Shown piece after piece: positions 24,022-32,549 of a stretch of DNA of 64,000 nt (positions are counted from its first letter, which is position 1; every line of letters starts with the position of its first letter). The notes below the pieces were generated by a model that saw only the letters and a program-made list of their open reading frames with translations, had not been told where the DNA came from and searched no databases. This DNA is from Lachnospiraceae bacterium (GTDB lineage: Bacteria; Bacillota; Clostridia; Lachnospirales; Lachnospiraceae): assembly GCA_030526405.1 (NCBI GenBank), contig JAUNCZ010000006.1, positions 1-64,000 of the forward strand, read 5' to 3'. A program made the position numbers and the translations under genes.

Positions 24022-25155
24022 TTACTCCTGATACGCTCCGTACTCGCAGCCGATATGGGTTGCCTCTATTTCGTCCAGCAGTTCCAGTCCATGCCTCGTC
24101 TTATTGTACAGGCGGATCACTCCAACTCCGTTTCCACCGTTCCACAGCCTGGTATGTTTTTTGGATCCATCCGGTGCCTCGTAATTCACCAGCAACATAT
24201 CCTTCTTTTTACAGCGCACCTTTGTGTCCATCACAGAATTCTCGTTCTCCTGGGTAACATGCCAGTGAATCTCATCCTCCGTCTCCTCACAATGGAATCT
24301 GGTACCGTTCTGATGGAGGAATTTTGAAAAATTGTATTCAAATTCCTCTCCCTCATACCAGAAGGCGCCCAGCAGCTTGTTTTCCAGCTCCTTGAAATAG
24401 ATCTTTGGTCGTCCCCCTCCAATATCAAACACACTGTCCTCCAGCATTTTTCCTGTAATCCTGCTTTTCAGGCAGTTGGAGGACAGCCATACCCAGGGAC
24501 TTGTAAAATCTCTTCCCCAGTTTTTGTCTGCATATCCATAGGACCGCTCCGGAAGGATATCATACACCTCACCATTGCAGATCACGGTGCCTGTAAACTG
24601 AGATTTCATACCCTCCGCATGCCAGTACATCTCAAAAGCCTCCGCCTCTCTCAGAGGTTTGCTGGTTCCGTAGCCCACATTGAAGGCCACCTGCTTGTCA
24701 ATGGTCAGCCGCCAGCTCATATAGCCACTGTCGCACATCCATTCCGGATGGGCCTTTGTCTCCTCCTCTGAAATCCCCACTGACCCTTTTAAGGAATACT
24801 CATCTGCATAGCAGTCATCCGCCTCCAGCTGGAAGGGTGCTCCCGGCAACACTGTCACCTGATCCCAGCCAAAGAAGCGATGGAGCTGCATGGGTTTTTC
24901 ACCCCAGCAGCCAGCCTTCACCATCATGTAACTGGGTCTGATCCCCTTCTCCTTATTCTCCGGAAGCTGACCAAACACCGGTGCCTCACCGCCACTTCCC
25001 GGATTGCACAAAAAATACTCAATAAAAAATGCTTTTTCCTGACCGGTGGTATGATGTACACCTGTAAAGGAATGCCACCACCAGTCATATCCCTGGCGAG
25101 CCAGCAGCCCCTCCAGCATAAAGGCATTTTTCCGCTGATCCTGAACATTGAACAT
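24022..25155 (-). CDS. Tocopherol cyclase-like (lipocalin-type) family protein
   Basis: A 377-residue soluble protein of the tocopherol cyclase-like/AttH-related beta-barrel family, widespread in Firmicutes that make no tocopherol. Seen: YDWWWHSFTGVHHTTGQEKAFFIEYFLCNP at the start, YMSWRLTIDKQVAFNVGYG in the middle, the hallmark YGYADKNWGRDFTSPWVWLSS, and a second barrel rich in Trp and aromatic residues. The real ligand is unknown. GAGGTG precedes the ATG at 25155. No signal peptide. Single gene, no instructive neighbours. Confidence 0.82.
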   Translation of the reverse strand: MFNVQDQRKNAFMLEGLLARQGYDWWWHSFTGVHHTTGQEKAFFIEYFLCNPGSGGEAPVFGQLPENKEKGIRPSYMMVKAGCWGEKPMQLHRFFGWDQVTVLPGAPFQLEADDCYADEYSLKGSVGISEEETKAHPEWMCDSGYMSWRLTIDKQVAFNVGYGTSKPLREAEAFEMYWHAEGMKSQFTGTVICNGEVYDILPERSYGYADKNWGRDFTSPWVWLSSNCLKSRITGKMLEDSVFDIGGGRPKIYFKELENKLLGAFWYEGEEFEYNFSKFLHQNGTRFHCEETEDEIHWHVTQENENSVMDTKVRCKKKDMLLVNYEAPDGSKKHTRLWNGGNGVGVIRLYNKTRHGLELLDEIEATHIGCEYGAYQE

Positions 25156-25433
25156 GATTTCACCTCATTTCCTCACAAGAAGCAGAAATGGATCCAGCCC
25201 CCACATAGCTTTGTCTCCCAATTCCCCTGCTCCGAATTTCGATTTCTTTACTTATAATAGTAGCACTGAGCATAGTATTTTCAAGGGCGAATTGCCAGCA
25301 GACTCCCATCCTCTTTTCCTGTTTTTTCCTCTGAGCAATAATCCCCGATCCCGGAAAAACCTCTGTATTTTCATCCTCTTTGCTGTATACTGGAAGACAA
25401 AAGAAATCTCGATGAAGAAAGGAATATTCTGCC

Positions 25434-26045
25434 ATGACTGAACAGGAAGAAAAAGAATTCTATTCCACCCCCATCTCTGACTCTCTTTTCCTGAAAATGC
25501 AGGGAAAATCATTCAAAGCAGACTGCACTCTTCCCCGGGAGGATCTGCGCTATGTACATGTGCTGCACACAGGTTTCGACGGAGAGACCCACGAAGGGGA
25601 GCTGGTGTGCAACAGACGAATTGCATCGACACTTCTTACCATTTTTCGCAGACTGTACCTGGAAAAATATCCCATCGAAAAGATCCGTCTTGTGGACGAA
25701 TACGATGCTGAGGATGAACGCTCCATGGCGGACAACAACAGTTCCTGCTTTAATTTCCGCTGTATCTCCTACACGGATATTGTCTCAAAGCACGGCCTTG
25801 GAATTGCCATCGACATCAACCCTCTCTATAATCCCTACGTAAAACAGGTGGGGAACCGCCTGTCCATTGAGCCTGCCAACGGAGAGCCCTATGTGGATCG
25901 CAGCAGAGATTTTCCATATAAGATTGATCATCAGGATCTGGCATATCGGCTTTTCACAGAACAGGGTTTTACCTGGGGGGGAGACTGGACAGAAAGCAAG
26001 GATTATCAGCATTTTGAACTACTTCAAGCAGTCCCCCGCCTCTAA
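25434..26045 (+). CDS. M15-family D-Ala-D-Ala carboxypeptidase-like protein
   Basis: A 203-residue zinc peptidase domain (VanY/M15 type). Zinc and catalytic residues: His120 and Asp127 in SKHGLGIAIDINP, and His193 in DYQHFEL, preceded by WGGDWTESK. Such enzymes cleave D-Ala-containing peptidoglycan stems or endolysin targets. No signal peptide or lipobox is visible, unlike most VanY proteins, so its location is unclear. The last codons after HFE and the stop at 26043-26045 come from a dispersed repeat: the structured element starts at 26015, and a nested insertion at 26033 supplies the stop. AAAGGAA lies before the ATG. Confidence 0.85.
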   Translation: MTEQEEKEFYSTPISDSLFLKMQGKSFKADCTLPREDLRYVHVLHTGFDGETHEGELVCNRRIASTLLTIFRRLYLEKYPIEKIRLVDEYDAEDERSMADNNSSCFNFRCISYTDIVSKHGLGIAIDINPLYNPYVKQVGNRLSIEPANGEPYVDRSRDFPYKIDHQDLAYRLFTEQGFTWGGDWTESKDYQHFELLQAVPRL

Positions 26046-26175
26046 GGCGTAGAGACGTAGGCGGGGGTAAGGGGGATGCTTGCATCAGCAGGAGTAAAAG
26101 CTCCTGCTGATGGGCTGACGAAGTCAGCAGTGGTTCATGAGCAAGTAGCGAAGCGGATTGCGAATGTCCGCTTTG
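26015..26175 (+). repeat. Hairpin repeat family 2, copy 1, with nested insertion
   Basis: The outer repeat reads TGAACTACTTCAAGCAGT, then (after the insertion) GGTTCATGAGCAAGTAGCG and the hairpin AAGCGGA/TCCGCTT (26151-26157, 26167-26173). It matches the minus-strand repeat at 46013-46117. Between 26033 and 26125 lies about 93 bases not in the other copy, bounded by direct repeats AGCAGT (26027-26032 and 26126-26131). The insertion has three hairpins: CCCCCGCCT/AGGCGGGGG, a perfect 12-bp stem CATCAGCAGGAG/CTCCTGCTGATG, and GCTGAC/GTCAGC. Confidence 0.85.
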
Positions 26176-26186
26176 CCTGTAATTGT

Positions 26187-26255
26187 AAAAAATGAGCCAG
26201 ATGCCAGGATATGCCGCTGTTTTACAGGATACTCCTCTCTCATCTGACTCATTTT
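26187..26255. terminator. Hairpin between M15 peptidase and Dabb genes
   Basis: Arms AAAATGAGCCAGATG and CATCTGACTCATTTT flank a longer loop; A/T tracts on both sides suit the convergent genes at 25434 and 26258. Confidence 0.75.
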
Positions 26256-26257
26256 CC

Positions 26258-26554
26258 TTAATCTTCAAAATCAAAGATACATTTCTTCTCCAGCATGTCA
26301 CCATACTCTTCTTTCCACTGCTTGTGCCACTGGCAGGCATCCCACAGAGGAAGGGCTTCCTTATCCATCACAATGCTGATGGACAGATCATAACGATTGG
26401 GGCGATCAATACAGTTTCTGTGATAAATCACATCCTGTACTCCCTCCAGGGATTTCGCATGTTCAAAAATCTCCCTGATGGCTGGAAACATCTCAGTAAT
26501 CTTCTCTTTTTCAATTTCCGGTTTGAATTTTGCAATAATACAATGGTGCATCAT
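26258..26554 (-). CDS. Dabb (stress-responsive A/B barrel) domain protein
   Basis: A 98-residue single-domain protein beginning MMHHCIIAKFKPE, with a dimeric ferredoxin-like alpha/beta barrel expected from the family. Seen: conserved IYHRNCIDRPNRYDLSISIVM and the Trp/His-rich end. Family members include small cyclases and many proteins of unknown role in Firmicutes. The start at 26554 (or the next ATG, 26551) directly follows GGAGGAG; the longer open frame upstream lacks a ribosome site. Function unknown. Confidence 0.88.
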   Translation of the reverse strand: MMHHCIIAKFKPEIEKEKITEMFPAIREIFEHAKSLEGVQDVIYHRNCIDRPNRYDLSISIVMDKEALPLWDACQWHKQWKEEYGDMLEKKCIFDFED

Positions 26555-26651
26555 TTCTCCTCCTTTTCCACTGTTTTCCTTTTGTATATTGTAGCATTGG
26601 ATAATTATTTGTTCCATTTATTCCTGAGAAAATATATAATTTATTTATCAA

Positions 26652-26844
26652 GATTACAGTGTCAAAAGGTCAGAGCCACCGGTGCTTGCACGTACGGTGG
26701 TGATAGACCTTGTGACACGCCCCAAAGATGAGGATGTAAGTGGGGCGCAAGCACCACGATATCCGAATCTTGGGGAGGATTGTGGGAGTACGAAGTACGA
26801 AACAATCCGTGTAATCTGTTTTGGGGGCTTTTGACACCCGAATC
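26652..26844. mobile_element. MITE, copy 2 (193 bp, 7-bp target duplication)
   Basis: Same element as at 6314, same orientation. By eye the two copies differ only by one missing T and one A-to-G change close to the right end. It is flanked by TTATCAA on both sides (26645-26651 and 26845-26851). It sits 40 bases upstream of the UlaG-like gene start, so it lies in that gene's promoter or leader region. Confidence 0.93.
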
Positions 26845-26883
26845 TTATCAATAAATAAAATACCGAAAAAGAGGAATTGATTT

Positions 26884-27723
26884 ATGAATCGAACATGGTA
26901 CCGACAGGGAGATTCCCTGCTGAAGGAAATAAAGGAAACCACTGTCACCAGGGGAGAGCTGGCGTTCTGGTATCTGGGACAGCTGGGCTATGTGTTTAAG
27001 GGCTCCGCCACTGTTTATGTGGATGTAATGCTGAATGACCAACTGAATGAGGATGGCACCTCAGCCAGATGGTATCAGCCCCCTTTTGCACCGGAGCAGG
27101 TGCAGGCTGATTATATTCTCTGCAGTCACAACCACATCGATCATCTGGCTGCGCCCACAGTCCAGGGCATTGCCAAAAGTAATCCGGAGGCAAGATTTGT
27201 TGTTCCTGCAGGCTGTGCTTCTGTTCTGGAGGAGCTGGGAATCGCCCCTGATCGCATTCTTTCCATGAACAGCGGTGACACACTGAAGCTGCCGGAGCTC
27301 ACCATCCGTGCCGTGGCCACAGCCCATCCGGAGTATCAGAGGGATGAACAGGGCAACGATATGTCTCTGGCCTTCCATCTGGAGATGAATGAAATCCACG
27401 CACTGCACCCCGGTGACACCTATCTCACAAGACAGCTGATCCGAGAGCTTTCACAGCTTCCAGCCCCAGATCTTTTCTTCCCGCCCATCAACGGACAGGA
27501 TTTCTTCCGGACAGAGCGAAACTGCATCGGAAATCTGAATACCATTGAGGCCGCGGAGCTGTCCAAAATCCTGAAGACAGATCTCACTGTGCCCTCCCAT
27601 TTTGATATGTTCGTCGGCAATACCGTTGACCCTCTGGAATTTGCCCGGTACTATATGGGGATCCGACCCTCTGCCAAATGGCATATTCCGTCTCTTGGTG
27701 AACGATTTATCTATCGAAAGTAA
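26884..27723 (+). CDS. UlaG-like metallo-beta-lactamase fold hydrolase
   Basis: A 279-residue metal-dependent hydrolase related to L-ascorbate-6-phosphate lactonase. The zinc motif HNHIDH lies at residues 82-87; further ligands are seen in ATAHPEY, HPGDTYLT and VPSHFDMF. The extra N-terminal segment (MNRTWYRQGDSLLKEIKET) is typical of UlaG. No ascorbate PTS or other ula genes are nearby, so the substrate may differ. The ribosome site AGAGGAA is 8 bases upstream of the ATG. The MITE ends 39 bases before the start codon, and no obvious -35/-10 lies in between, so transcription probably begins in or before the element. Confidence 0.88.
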   Translation: MNRTWYRQGDSLLKEIKETTVTRGELAFWYLGQLGYVFKGSATVYVDVMLNDQLNEDGTSARWYQPPFAPEQVQADYILCSHNHIDHLAAPTVQGIAKSNPEARFVVPAGCASVLEELGIAPDRILSMNSGDTLKLPELTIRAVATAHPEYQRDEQGNDMSLAFHLEMNEIHALHPGDTYLTRQLIRELSQLPAPDLFFPPINGQDFFRTERNCIGNLNTIEAAELSKILKTDLTVPSHFDMFVGNTVDPLEFARYYMGIRPSAKWHIPSLGERFIYRK

Positions 27724-27805
27724 GCTCGAATGCTTCTCAGAACCTGTCGTTTCCTAAGACAGATTGTATCCATTGAATATCAGATAAAAGAAAGGAGCTT
27801 TTCCT

Positions 27806-28324
27806 ATGCAGAATGTTTTACTTGTAATTGATATGCAGAATGATTTCATCGACGGCGCTCTTGGTACAGCTGAAGCCGTTGCCATTGTACCAAATGTAAA
27901 AAAGAAAATTGAAGAGTTTGAAGGTACCGTCCTCTTTACAAGAGACACCCACGAAACCTGGTATCTGGAAACCCAGGAGGGAAAAAATCTGCCAGTACCA
28001 CACTGTATCCGGGATACGGAAGGATGGCAGATCCGACCGGAACTGGATGCACTGCGAAAAACAGAGGCCATTGACAAGGATACCTTCGGTTCCTCTGATC
28101 TGGGTGGCGTCCTTCTGGACCTCAATGAGGAGGAGCCTATTGACAGCATCACCTTCGTGGGACTGTGTACCGATATCTGTGTCATATCCAATGTGATGAT
28201 CGCAAAGGCATTTCTCCCGGAGGTCCCTATTATCGTGGACTCCTCCTGCTGCGCCGGCGTCACTGTGGAAAGCCACGAGAATGCCCTGAAGGCCATGAAG
28301 ATGTGTCAGGTGCAGGTTATATAA
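27806..28324 (+). CDS. Isochorismatase/nicotinamidase-type cysteine hydrolase
   Basis: A 172-residue cysteine hydrolase. The catalytic triad is seen as Asp9 in LVIDMQNDF, a lysine in AIDKDTFGSSDL, and the nucleophilic cysteine in GLCTDICVISN. The length and GLCTDICV motif fit the nicotinamidase-like branch, but metal ligands of true PncA (the DxHxxxH region) are only partly recognisable (FTRDTHE). AAAGGAG lies before the ATG at 27806. It follows the UlaG-like gene by 82 bases and may be cotranscribed; a terminator follows. Confidence 0.85.
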   Translation: MQNVLLVIDMQNDFIDGALGTAEAVAIVPNVKKKIEEFEGTVLFTRDTHETWYLETQEGKNLPVPHCIRDTEGWQIRPELDALRKTEAIDKDTFGSSDLGGVLLDLNEEEPIDSITFVGLCTDICVISNVMIAKAFLPEVPIIVDSSCCAGVTVESHENALKAMKMCQVQVI

Positions 28325-28363
28325 AATCTGCACTCTGTCAGTCTTTTCATCAGAACTATGCAA

Positions 28364-28395
28364 AAACAGGTCGCAGCTGCAGCTGTGGCCTGTTT
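28364..28395. terminator. Bidirectional terminator
   Basis: Arms AAACAGG (28364-28370) and CCTGTTT (28389-28395) around a CAGCTG-rich inner helix, between the convergent genes at 27806 and 28412. Confidence 0.8.
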
Positions 28396-28411
28396 CTCAT
28401 AGTTTAATGGA

Positions 28412-29107
28412 TTAATGGGGAAATGTACTGGACTCATCCACAAATCGCACTTCGTCCTCCATCACCTCACAGCAGATGAAGAGCACCTCCACCCCTGCTG
28501 CTTTTGCCTCTTCAAGAGCGGTGCCGAATTCCGCATGGGTGTTGACGTTTGGGCGCACCTCGCTGATTCCATTCATCTGGATCACAAATGCCACTGCTCC
28601 GTGATATCCCTCTTTGACTGCCTTTGCCAGCTCCCTCAGGTGCTTTACTCCCCTCTCTGTGGGCGCATCAGGAAAATAGCCGATTCCATCAATTTCCAGG
28701 GTACAGCCCTTCACCTCCATCAGATACTGTTCTCCATCCTGTTCCATGTAAAAATCAATGCGGGAATCCCCATATTTATACTCCGGTTTAATATAGGAGA
28801 ACCCCCTTGTCTGCAGCCATTCCGCCGCCACCTTATTGGGGGTCTGGGAATCGATGTTCACCCAGCCCAGATTCTCCTTCCACACAGAAACAAGGTCATA
28901 TTTTGTCTTTCTGTTGGGATTATCGGACTCCTCCAGCAGCACCTGAACTCCCGGCAGCAGCAGCTCCCGGCAGCGGCCTGTATTCTTTACATGTACAGTT
29001 TCAGGTGCCGCAGTCTCATCATGTTCCATGTTCTCTACCCACACATGGGCCACAAAACGATTGGGACGATCCACAAACCGTCCCCGTACAATCTTCCTGT
29101 ATTTCAT
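28412..29107 (-). CDS. sfsA: DNA/RNA nuclease SfsA
   Basis: A 231-residue SfsA protein. Seen: RFVDRPNRFVAHVWV at the start (OB-like nucleic acid binding part), HVKNTGRCRELLLPG, DSRIDFYME and the active-site strand YLMEVKGCTLE, the PD-(D/E)XK-like nuclease core, then FPDAPTERGVKHLREL. Family members degrade nucleic acids in vitro; the old name refers to sugar fermentation stimulation in E. coli. The start at 29107 follows GAGGAGG closely; the frame is open upstream but that part overlaps non-coding sequence. Cotranscription with the Nudix gene upstream (gap 70 bases) is likely. Confidence 0.94.
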   Translation of the reverse strand: MKYRKIVRGRFVDRPNRFVAHVWVENMEHDETAAPETVHVKNTGRCRELLLPGVQVLLEESDNPNRKTKYDLVSVWKENLGWVNIDSQTPNKVAAEWLQTRGFSYIKPEYKYGDSRIDFYMEQDGEQYLMEVKGCTLEIDGIGYFPDAPTERGVKHLRELAKAVKEGYHGAVAFVIQMNGISEVRPNVNTHAEFGTALEEAKAAGVEVLFICCEVMEDEVRFVDESSTFPH

Positions 29108-29177
29108 TCTTCCTCCTCTGATAAGCAAACATTCAGGTTGACGCTGGCGGCAATTCGAAATCCCCTTCGCCAGTGAT

Positions 29178-29711
29178 TCAGAATACGAATTCCTGTCTTG
29201 CAAAATCAAACACGTAATCGATCCAGGAGGTGCGATATGGTACAAATTCCTCCTTTTCGATCAGATCCTTGATTTCCTCCGCCGTTGCATATCTGACATC
29301 CTGTACTTCCTCCCTCTGCAGCACCAGTGACTCCAGAGCAGGCTCCTGCTTCACCACAAAGGTATAGGAAAAACCATTGCTGAACAGTGTTACAATACTG
29401 GGACGCACCTGATCCAGGTGGATTTCCAGACCCAGCTCCTCCTTAATCTCCCGCATGGCTGCAATCTGGGGTGTTTCTCCTTGGCAGATGGCTCCCCCGC
29501 AGGACACATCCCAGAGACCGCCCCAGCTCTGTTTTTCCTGAACCCGCTGCTGGATCAGCATCTCTCCCCGGGAGTTGATCACACATACCACCACTGCTCC
29601 TGTATATTCCCCAGGAACAGCCCCGGTTCCCCGAACATGGATTTTTCCTGTGGGAATCCCGTTACAGTCCAGAACATCCAGCAGTTCCGGCGTTATTTCC
29701 TTCTTTTCCAT
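29178..29711 (-). CDS. Nudix hydrolase
   Basis: A 177-residue Nudix protein of the isopentenyl-diphosphate isomerase-like (YfcD) branch. The Nudix box is GGAICQGETPQIAAMREIKEELGL, preceded by the conserved QQRVQEKQSWGGLWDVS. Substrate unknown. Two starts are possible: ATG at 29711 (AAGGAAGGA upstream) and GTG at 29735, which has a stronger GGGAGG 5 bases upstream and adds eight residues. I keep the ATG because homologues start close to ELLDVLDCNG. Confidence 0.88.
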   Translation of the reverse strand: MEKKEITPELLDVLDCNGIPTGKIHVRGTGAVPGEYTGAVVVCVINSRGEMLIQQRVQEKQSWGGLWDVSCGGAICQGETPQIAAMREIKEELGLEIHLDQVRPSIVTLFSNGFSYTFVVKQEPALESLVLQREEVQDVRYATAEEIKDLIEKEEFVPYRTSWIDYVFDFARQEFVF

Positions 29712-29773
29712 ACTGTTTATCCTTCCTTCACTCACCGACTCCTCCCACGGGCAAGCCTGTGTCTTATTCGTCG

Positions 29774-30058
29774 CTATTCTATATCCAGTCCAAAGCGATA
29801 CATCGCACTGATGGCTGCCTGGGCCTTCTCAGACTCTTTCTTCTGGATAATGGCATTACGATCTGCAAGAATGGCCAGCATCTCATCCACTACCTCCACA
29901 TCCGGAAGCTCTGTATAATGGGACAGATAGCCGATCATCCGGGCTGCCGTAAAATCTGTATTCAGATTTCTTGTAACCAGGTCACAGAGATTTTCCGGAT
30001 ATCCCCGGTCCAGCATCATCTGATACAGCTGCATACTTAATTCTGTTCTCTCTTTCAC
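29774..30058 (-). CDS. Hypothetical 94-residue helical protein
   Basis: A small soluble protein (LSMQLYQMMLDRGYPENLCDLV... DVEVVDEMLAILADRN...), predicted mainly helical and without Cys clusters or membrane segments. It starts with GTG at 30058, with AAGGAG 6 bases upstream. It resembles small uncharacterised Clostridial proteins, but I cannot name a family. Lies between the YfjL-like gene and the Nudix gene on the same strand with short gaps. Confidence 0.7.
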   Translation of the reverse strand: MKERTELSMQLYQMMLDRGYPENLCDLVTRNLNTDFTAARMIGYLSHYTELPDVEVVDEMLAILADRNAIIQKKESEKAQAAISAMYRFGLDIE

Positions 30059-30085
30059 ACAATTCTCCTTTTTTTGGGATGCTTT

Positions 30086-30934
30086 CTAGTTGTCTGCTGC
30101 AGCAGAACGTATCTCCTGCAGCTTTTCTTTCTCATAAACACCAGCGGCAATGGCCTGTTTTTCCGCCTCAGCTGCTGCCCTCTCTCCTTCCAGATAGGCT
30201 TCCAGCTCCTCTCCCTTAATGATCTCCCCTGGAACCTCAGCCACACAGACCTCTGAGGCCAGATTATCTGATCTGTATTCTCCATCCACCTCCACAAACT
30301 TTTCAAGAATGGTGATGGAATAGGTTTTTACAAAGGGCAGATGGCCGGCTGCAATCTGTTTCACTTCCCGCAGCATCCCCGCCAGCTCCTGCCAGTCCGG
30401 ATGCTCCCTCTGGGTCTCCACCCAGATTGTAAGATTACAGTCAAAGGGATAGTCTGTGGGATCAAAGGGCTGATCCAGAGTGATATAGTCCCTTTTTTCC
30501 TCCTGGGAGCTGTTGCCATTGTCACAGAGCACCAGGGCTGTCCGGTAGGGGAGCATTTCTCCTATTACCTGTTCCGTATAGGTATCTGCCTCCTGCATCA
30601 GACGGATTACGGTATTTTCCTTCTCCAGCACCCGGTGGCTGTAATCATCCTCCAGTTCCCGGCCATTCTTCCACACCGTGAAACTGGTATCCTGACTCTC
30701 AGGAGAATACACATAACAATAATATCCCATTACTTTGAAATCGTACCCTGCCTTCTGTACCTTCAGAGGCAGTTCCGGATACTGTTCCGCCACGTATCTT
30801 TCCACCTTCCCTGTAAGAAGGACCTTTACAATCACACTTCCATTGAAGGACACGTACAGGAGATAACCGGCTGTCAGCAACAATGCTGCCACAATGCCAA
30901 GTACCATACAAAGTACCTTCGATTTCTTTTTCAT
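30086..30934 (-). CDS. Membrane-anchored YfjL-like protein of unknown function
   Basis: A 282-residue protein. One N-terminal membrane anchor (about 5-28) is followed by an extracytoplasmic part with VERYVAEQYPELPLKVQKAGYDFKVMGYYCYVYSPES, resembling the YfjL-like proteins of Bacillus relatives; the tail (LEAYLEGERAAAEAEKQAIAAG) is probably a coiled coil. No catalytic motif is recognised. The start at 30934 is set by GGAGG 6 bases upstream. It follows the BASS carrier gene by 27 bases. Confidence 0.7.
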   Translation of the reverse strand: MKKKSKVLCMVLGIVAALLLTAGYLLYVSFNGSVIVKVLLTGKVERYVAEQYPELPLKVQKAGYDFKVMGYYCYVYSPESQDTSFTVWKNGRELEDDYSHRVLEKENTVIRLMQEADTYTEQVIGEMLPYRTALVLCDNGNSSQEEKRDYITLDQPFDPTDYPFDCNLTIWVETQREHPDWQELAGMLREVKQIAAGHLPFVKTYSITILEKFVEVDGEYRSDNLASEVCVAEVPGEIIKGEELEAYLEGERAAAEAEKQAIAAGVYEKEKLQEIRSAAADN

Positions 30935-30961
30935 AAACATCCTCCTTTCAAAAAAGGGTAG

Positions 30962-31888
30962 TTATCTGATTCTTCTCAGCACACTGGCCAGCAGTGCACC
31001 GGAGATATTGTGCCATACGGAAAAAATAGCTCCTGGAACCGTTGCCATTGGAAGGGCTGCAAATGCCGTTCCCGCCAGAGAGGTGGCAAGACCTGAATTC
31101 TGCATGCCGATCTCCACTGCCAGAGCCTTTTTCTTGGGAGTGGACAGCTTCAGCAGGCAGCCCAGACCAAAACCACAGCCATAGCCTGCCAGATTATGAA
31201 GGATCACCACCGCGAATACCACAAGGCCGGTGGACAGGATCTTCTCCGCATTATGGGAAACAACGGCACATACGATCATGGTAATGGCGATTACAGATAC
31301 CATGGGAAGGATTTCCGCCGCTTTCTGGGTATACTTCTCAAAAAATCGATTGATCACAAAGCCCAAAGCGATGGGGATAATCACGATCTTCACGATGGAC
31401 AGGAACATGGCCATCATATCCACCTGTACAGTGGTGCGAAGCAGCAGGTATGTGATAGCTGGTGTCAGAACCGGAGCCAGCAGTGTATTCACCCCTGTCA
31501 TTCCCACTGAAAGAGCCACATCTCCCCTGCTGAGATAAGTGATCACGTTGCTGGAGGTGCCACCGGGACAGGTTCCCACCAGAATCAGTCCCGCCATCAT
31601 TCCCGCTTCCAGGCCGAACAGCTTACCCAGCAAAAATGCCAGCAGGGGCATAATGGTAAACTGGGCCACACAGCCTATGAGCACATCCTTGGGTCTTGTG
31701 AATACCACCTTGAAATCCTGAAACTTCAGAGTCAGTCCCATTCCGAACATAACGATCATCAGAAGATAGTTCACCCAGGATGTCTGGATCCAAAGGGTAG
31801 ACTCTGGTACAAACAGTGACAGAGCTGCAGCCAGCAAAATGATGGCTGCCATGTATCTTCCGAAGATATCACTGATTTTTTTTAACAT
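30962..31888 (-). CDS. Bile acid:sodium symporter family (BASS) carrier
   Basis: A 308-residue membrane protein with about 10 segments. Seen: GLTLKFQDF and CPGGTSSNVITYLSRGD, the crossover helix and sodium-binding region of the BASS/SBF fold, and the second crossover EIGMQNSGLATSLA. Despite the family name, bacterial members often carry pantoate, keto acids or other organic anions; the substrate cannot be fixed. AGGAGG precedes the ATG at 31888. Probably first gene of a minus-strand run that continues through 30934 and 30058. Confidence 0.92.
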   Translation of the reverse strand: MLKKISDIFGRYMAAIILLAAALSLFVPESTLWIQTSWVNYLLMIVMFGMGLTLKFQDFKVVFTRPKDVLIGCVAQFTIMPLLAFLLGKLFGLEAGMMAGLILVGTCPGGTSSNVITYLSRGDVALSVGMTGVNTLLAPVLTPAITYLLLRTTVQVDMMAMFLSIVKIVIIPIALGFVINRFFEKYTQKAAEILPMVSVIAITMIVCAVVSHNAEKILSTGLVVFAVVILHNLAGYGCGFGLGCLLKLSTPKKKALAVEIGMQNSGLATSLAGTAFAALPMATVPGAIFSVWHNISGALLASVLRRIR

Positions 31889-31954
31889 GTTTTCATCTCC
31901 TCCTTATTCCATCCTGAATTAAATTATACGATAAAAATGACGGTCAAGCCACAA

Positions 31955-31996
31955 AAAACGGGGGAGGCTTCCCAATAGGAATCCTCCCCCGTTTTC
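31955..31996. terminator. Terminator after queF
   Basis: Arms AAAACGGGGGAGG and CCTCCCCCGTTTT with inner TTCC/GGAA. It ends the queuosine operon; it lies just upstream of the BASS gene on the same strand. Confidence 0.9.
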
Positions 31997-32013
31997 TGGT
32001 CTCATATAGTGGC

Positions 32014-32502
32014 TTATCTGGTCTCCACTCCAGGATTCAGATCATGCCACAGCAGTCTCTGATCCGCCATCTGCTCATATTTTGTTCCCTTTCTTCCATA
32101 ATTGCAGAAAGGATCAATGGAAATGCCTCCCCTTGGAGTAAAGCGGCCCTGTACCTCAATATATTTCGGATCCATCAGTGCAATCAGATCCTTCATGATC
32201 TTGTTGACGCAATCCTCATGGAAATCTCCGTGATTGCGGAAGCTGAACAGGTACAGCTTCAGGCTCTTACTCTCCACCATGCGGATATCCGGCACATAAT
32301 TGATGGTGATGGCGGCAAAATCAGGCTGTCCTGTGATGGGACAGAGGCTGGTAAACTCCGGACAGTTAAAACGAACAAAGTAATCGTTGTCCGGATGCTT
32401 ATTCTCAAAGGTTTCCAGCACCTCCGGTGCATAGTCAGATTTATAAACAGTTTTCTTATTTCCCAGCAGTGTCAGAGACTGCTCATTTTCTCTTGTTCCC
32501 AT
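32014..32502 (-). CDS. queF: NADPH-dependent 7-cyano-7-deazaguanine reductase (preQ0 reductase)
   Basis: Reduces the nitrile of preQ0 to the aminomethyl group of preQ1, the base put into tRNA at position 34. A 162-residue unimodular type (Bacillus YkvM-like). Catalytic Cys54 and Asp61 are in [11 protein letters not shown], and [12 protein letters not shown] is the QueF substrate motif with Glu77. HEDC and the C-terminal RGGISIDPF are also family marks. Ribosome site weak (GTGAG). Third gene of the preQ1-riboswitch operon, 47 bases after the transporter gene. Confidence 0.96.
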   Translation of the reverse strand: MGTRENEQSLTLLGNKKTVYKSDYAPEVLETFENKHPDNDYFVRFNCPEFTSLCPITGQPDFAAITINYVPDIRMVESKSLKLYLFSFRNHGDFHEDCVNKIMKDLIALMDPKYIEVQGRFTPRGGISIDPFCNYGRKGTKYEQMADQRLLWHDLNPGVETR

Positions 32503-32549
32503 GGAATTCTCACTTTCTACTACTTTTTTTCAGTCAGGAAGGGGCGGTA

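Noticed and set aside
29130..29150. Another left-end fragment of the 184-bp repeat (CATTCAGGTTGACGCTGGCGG)
   Set aside because: Only about 20 bases match, with mismatches, and no hairpin is kept; too short to call.
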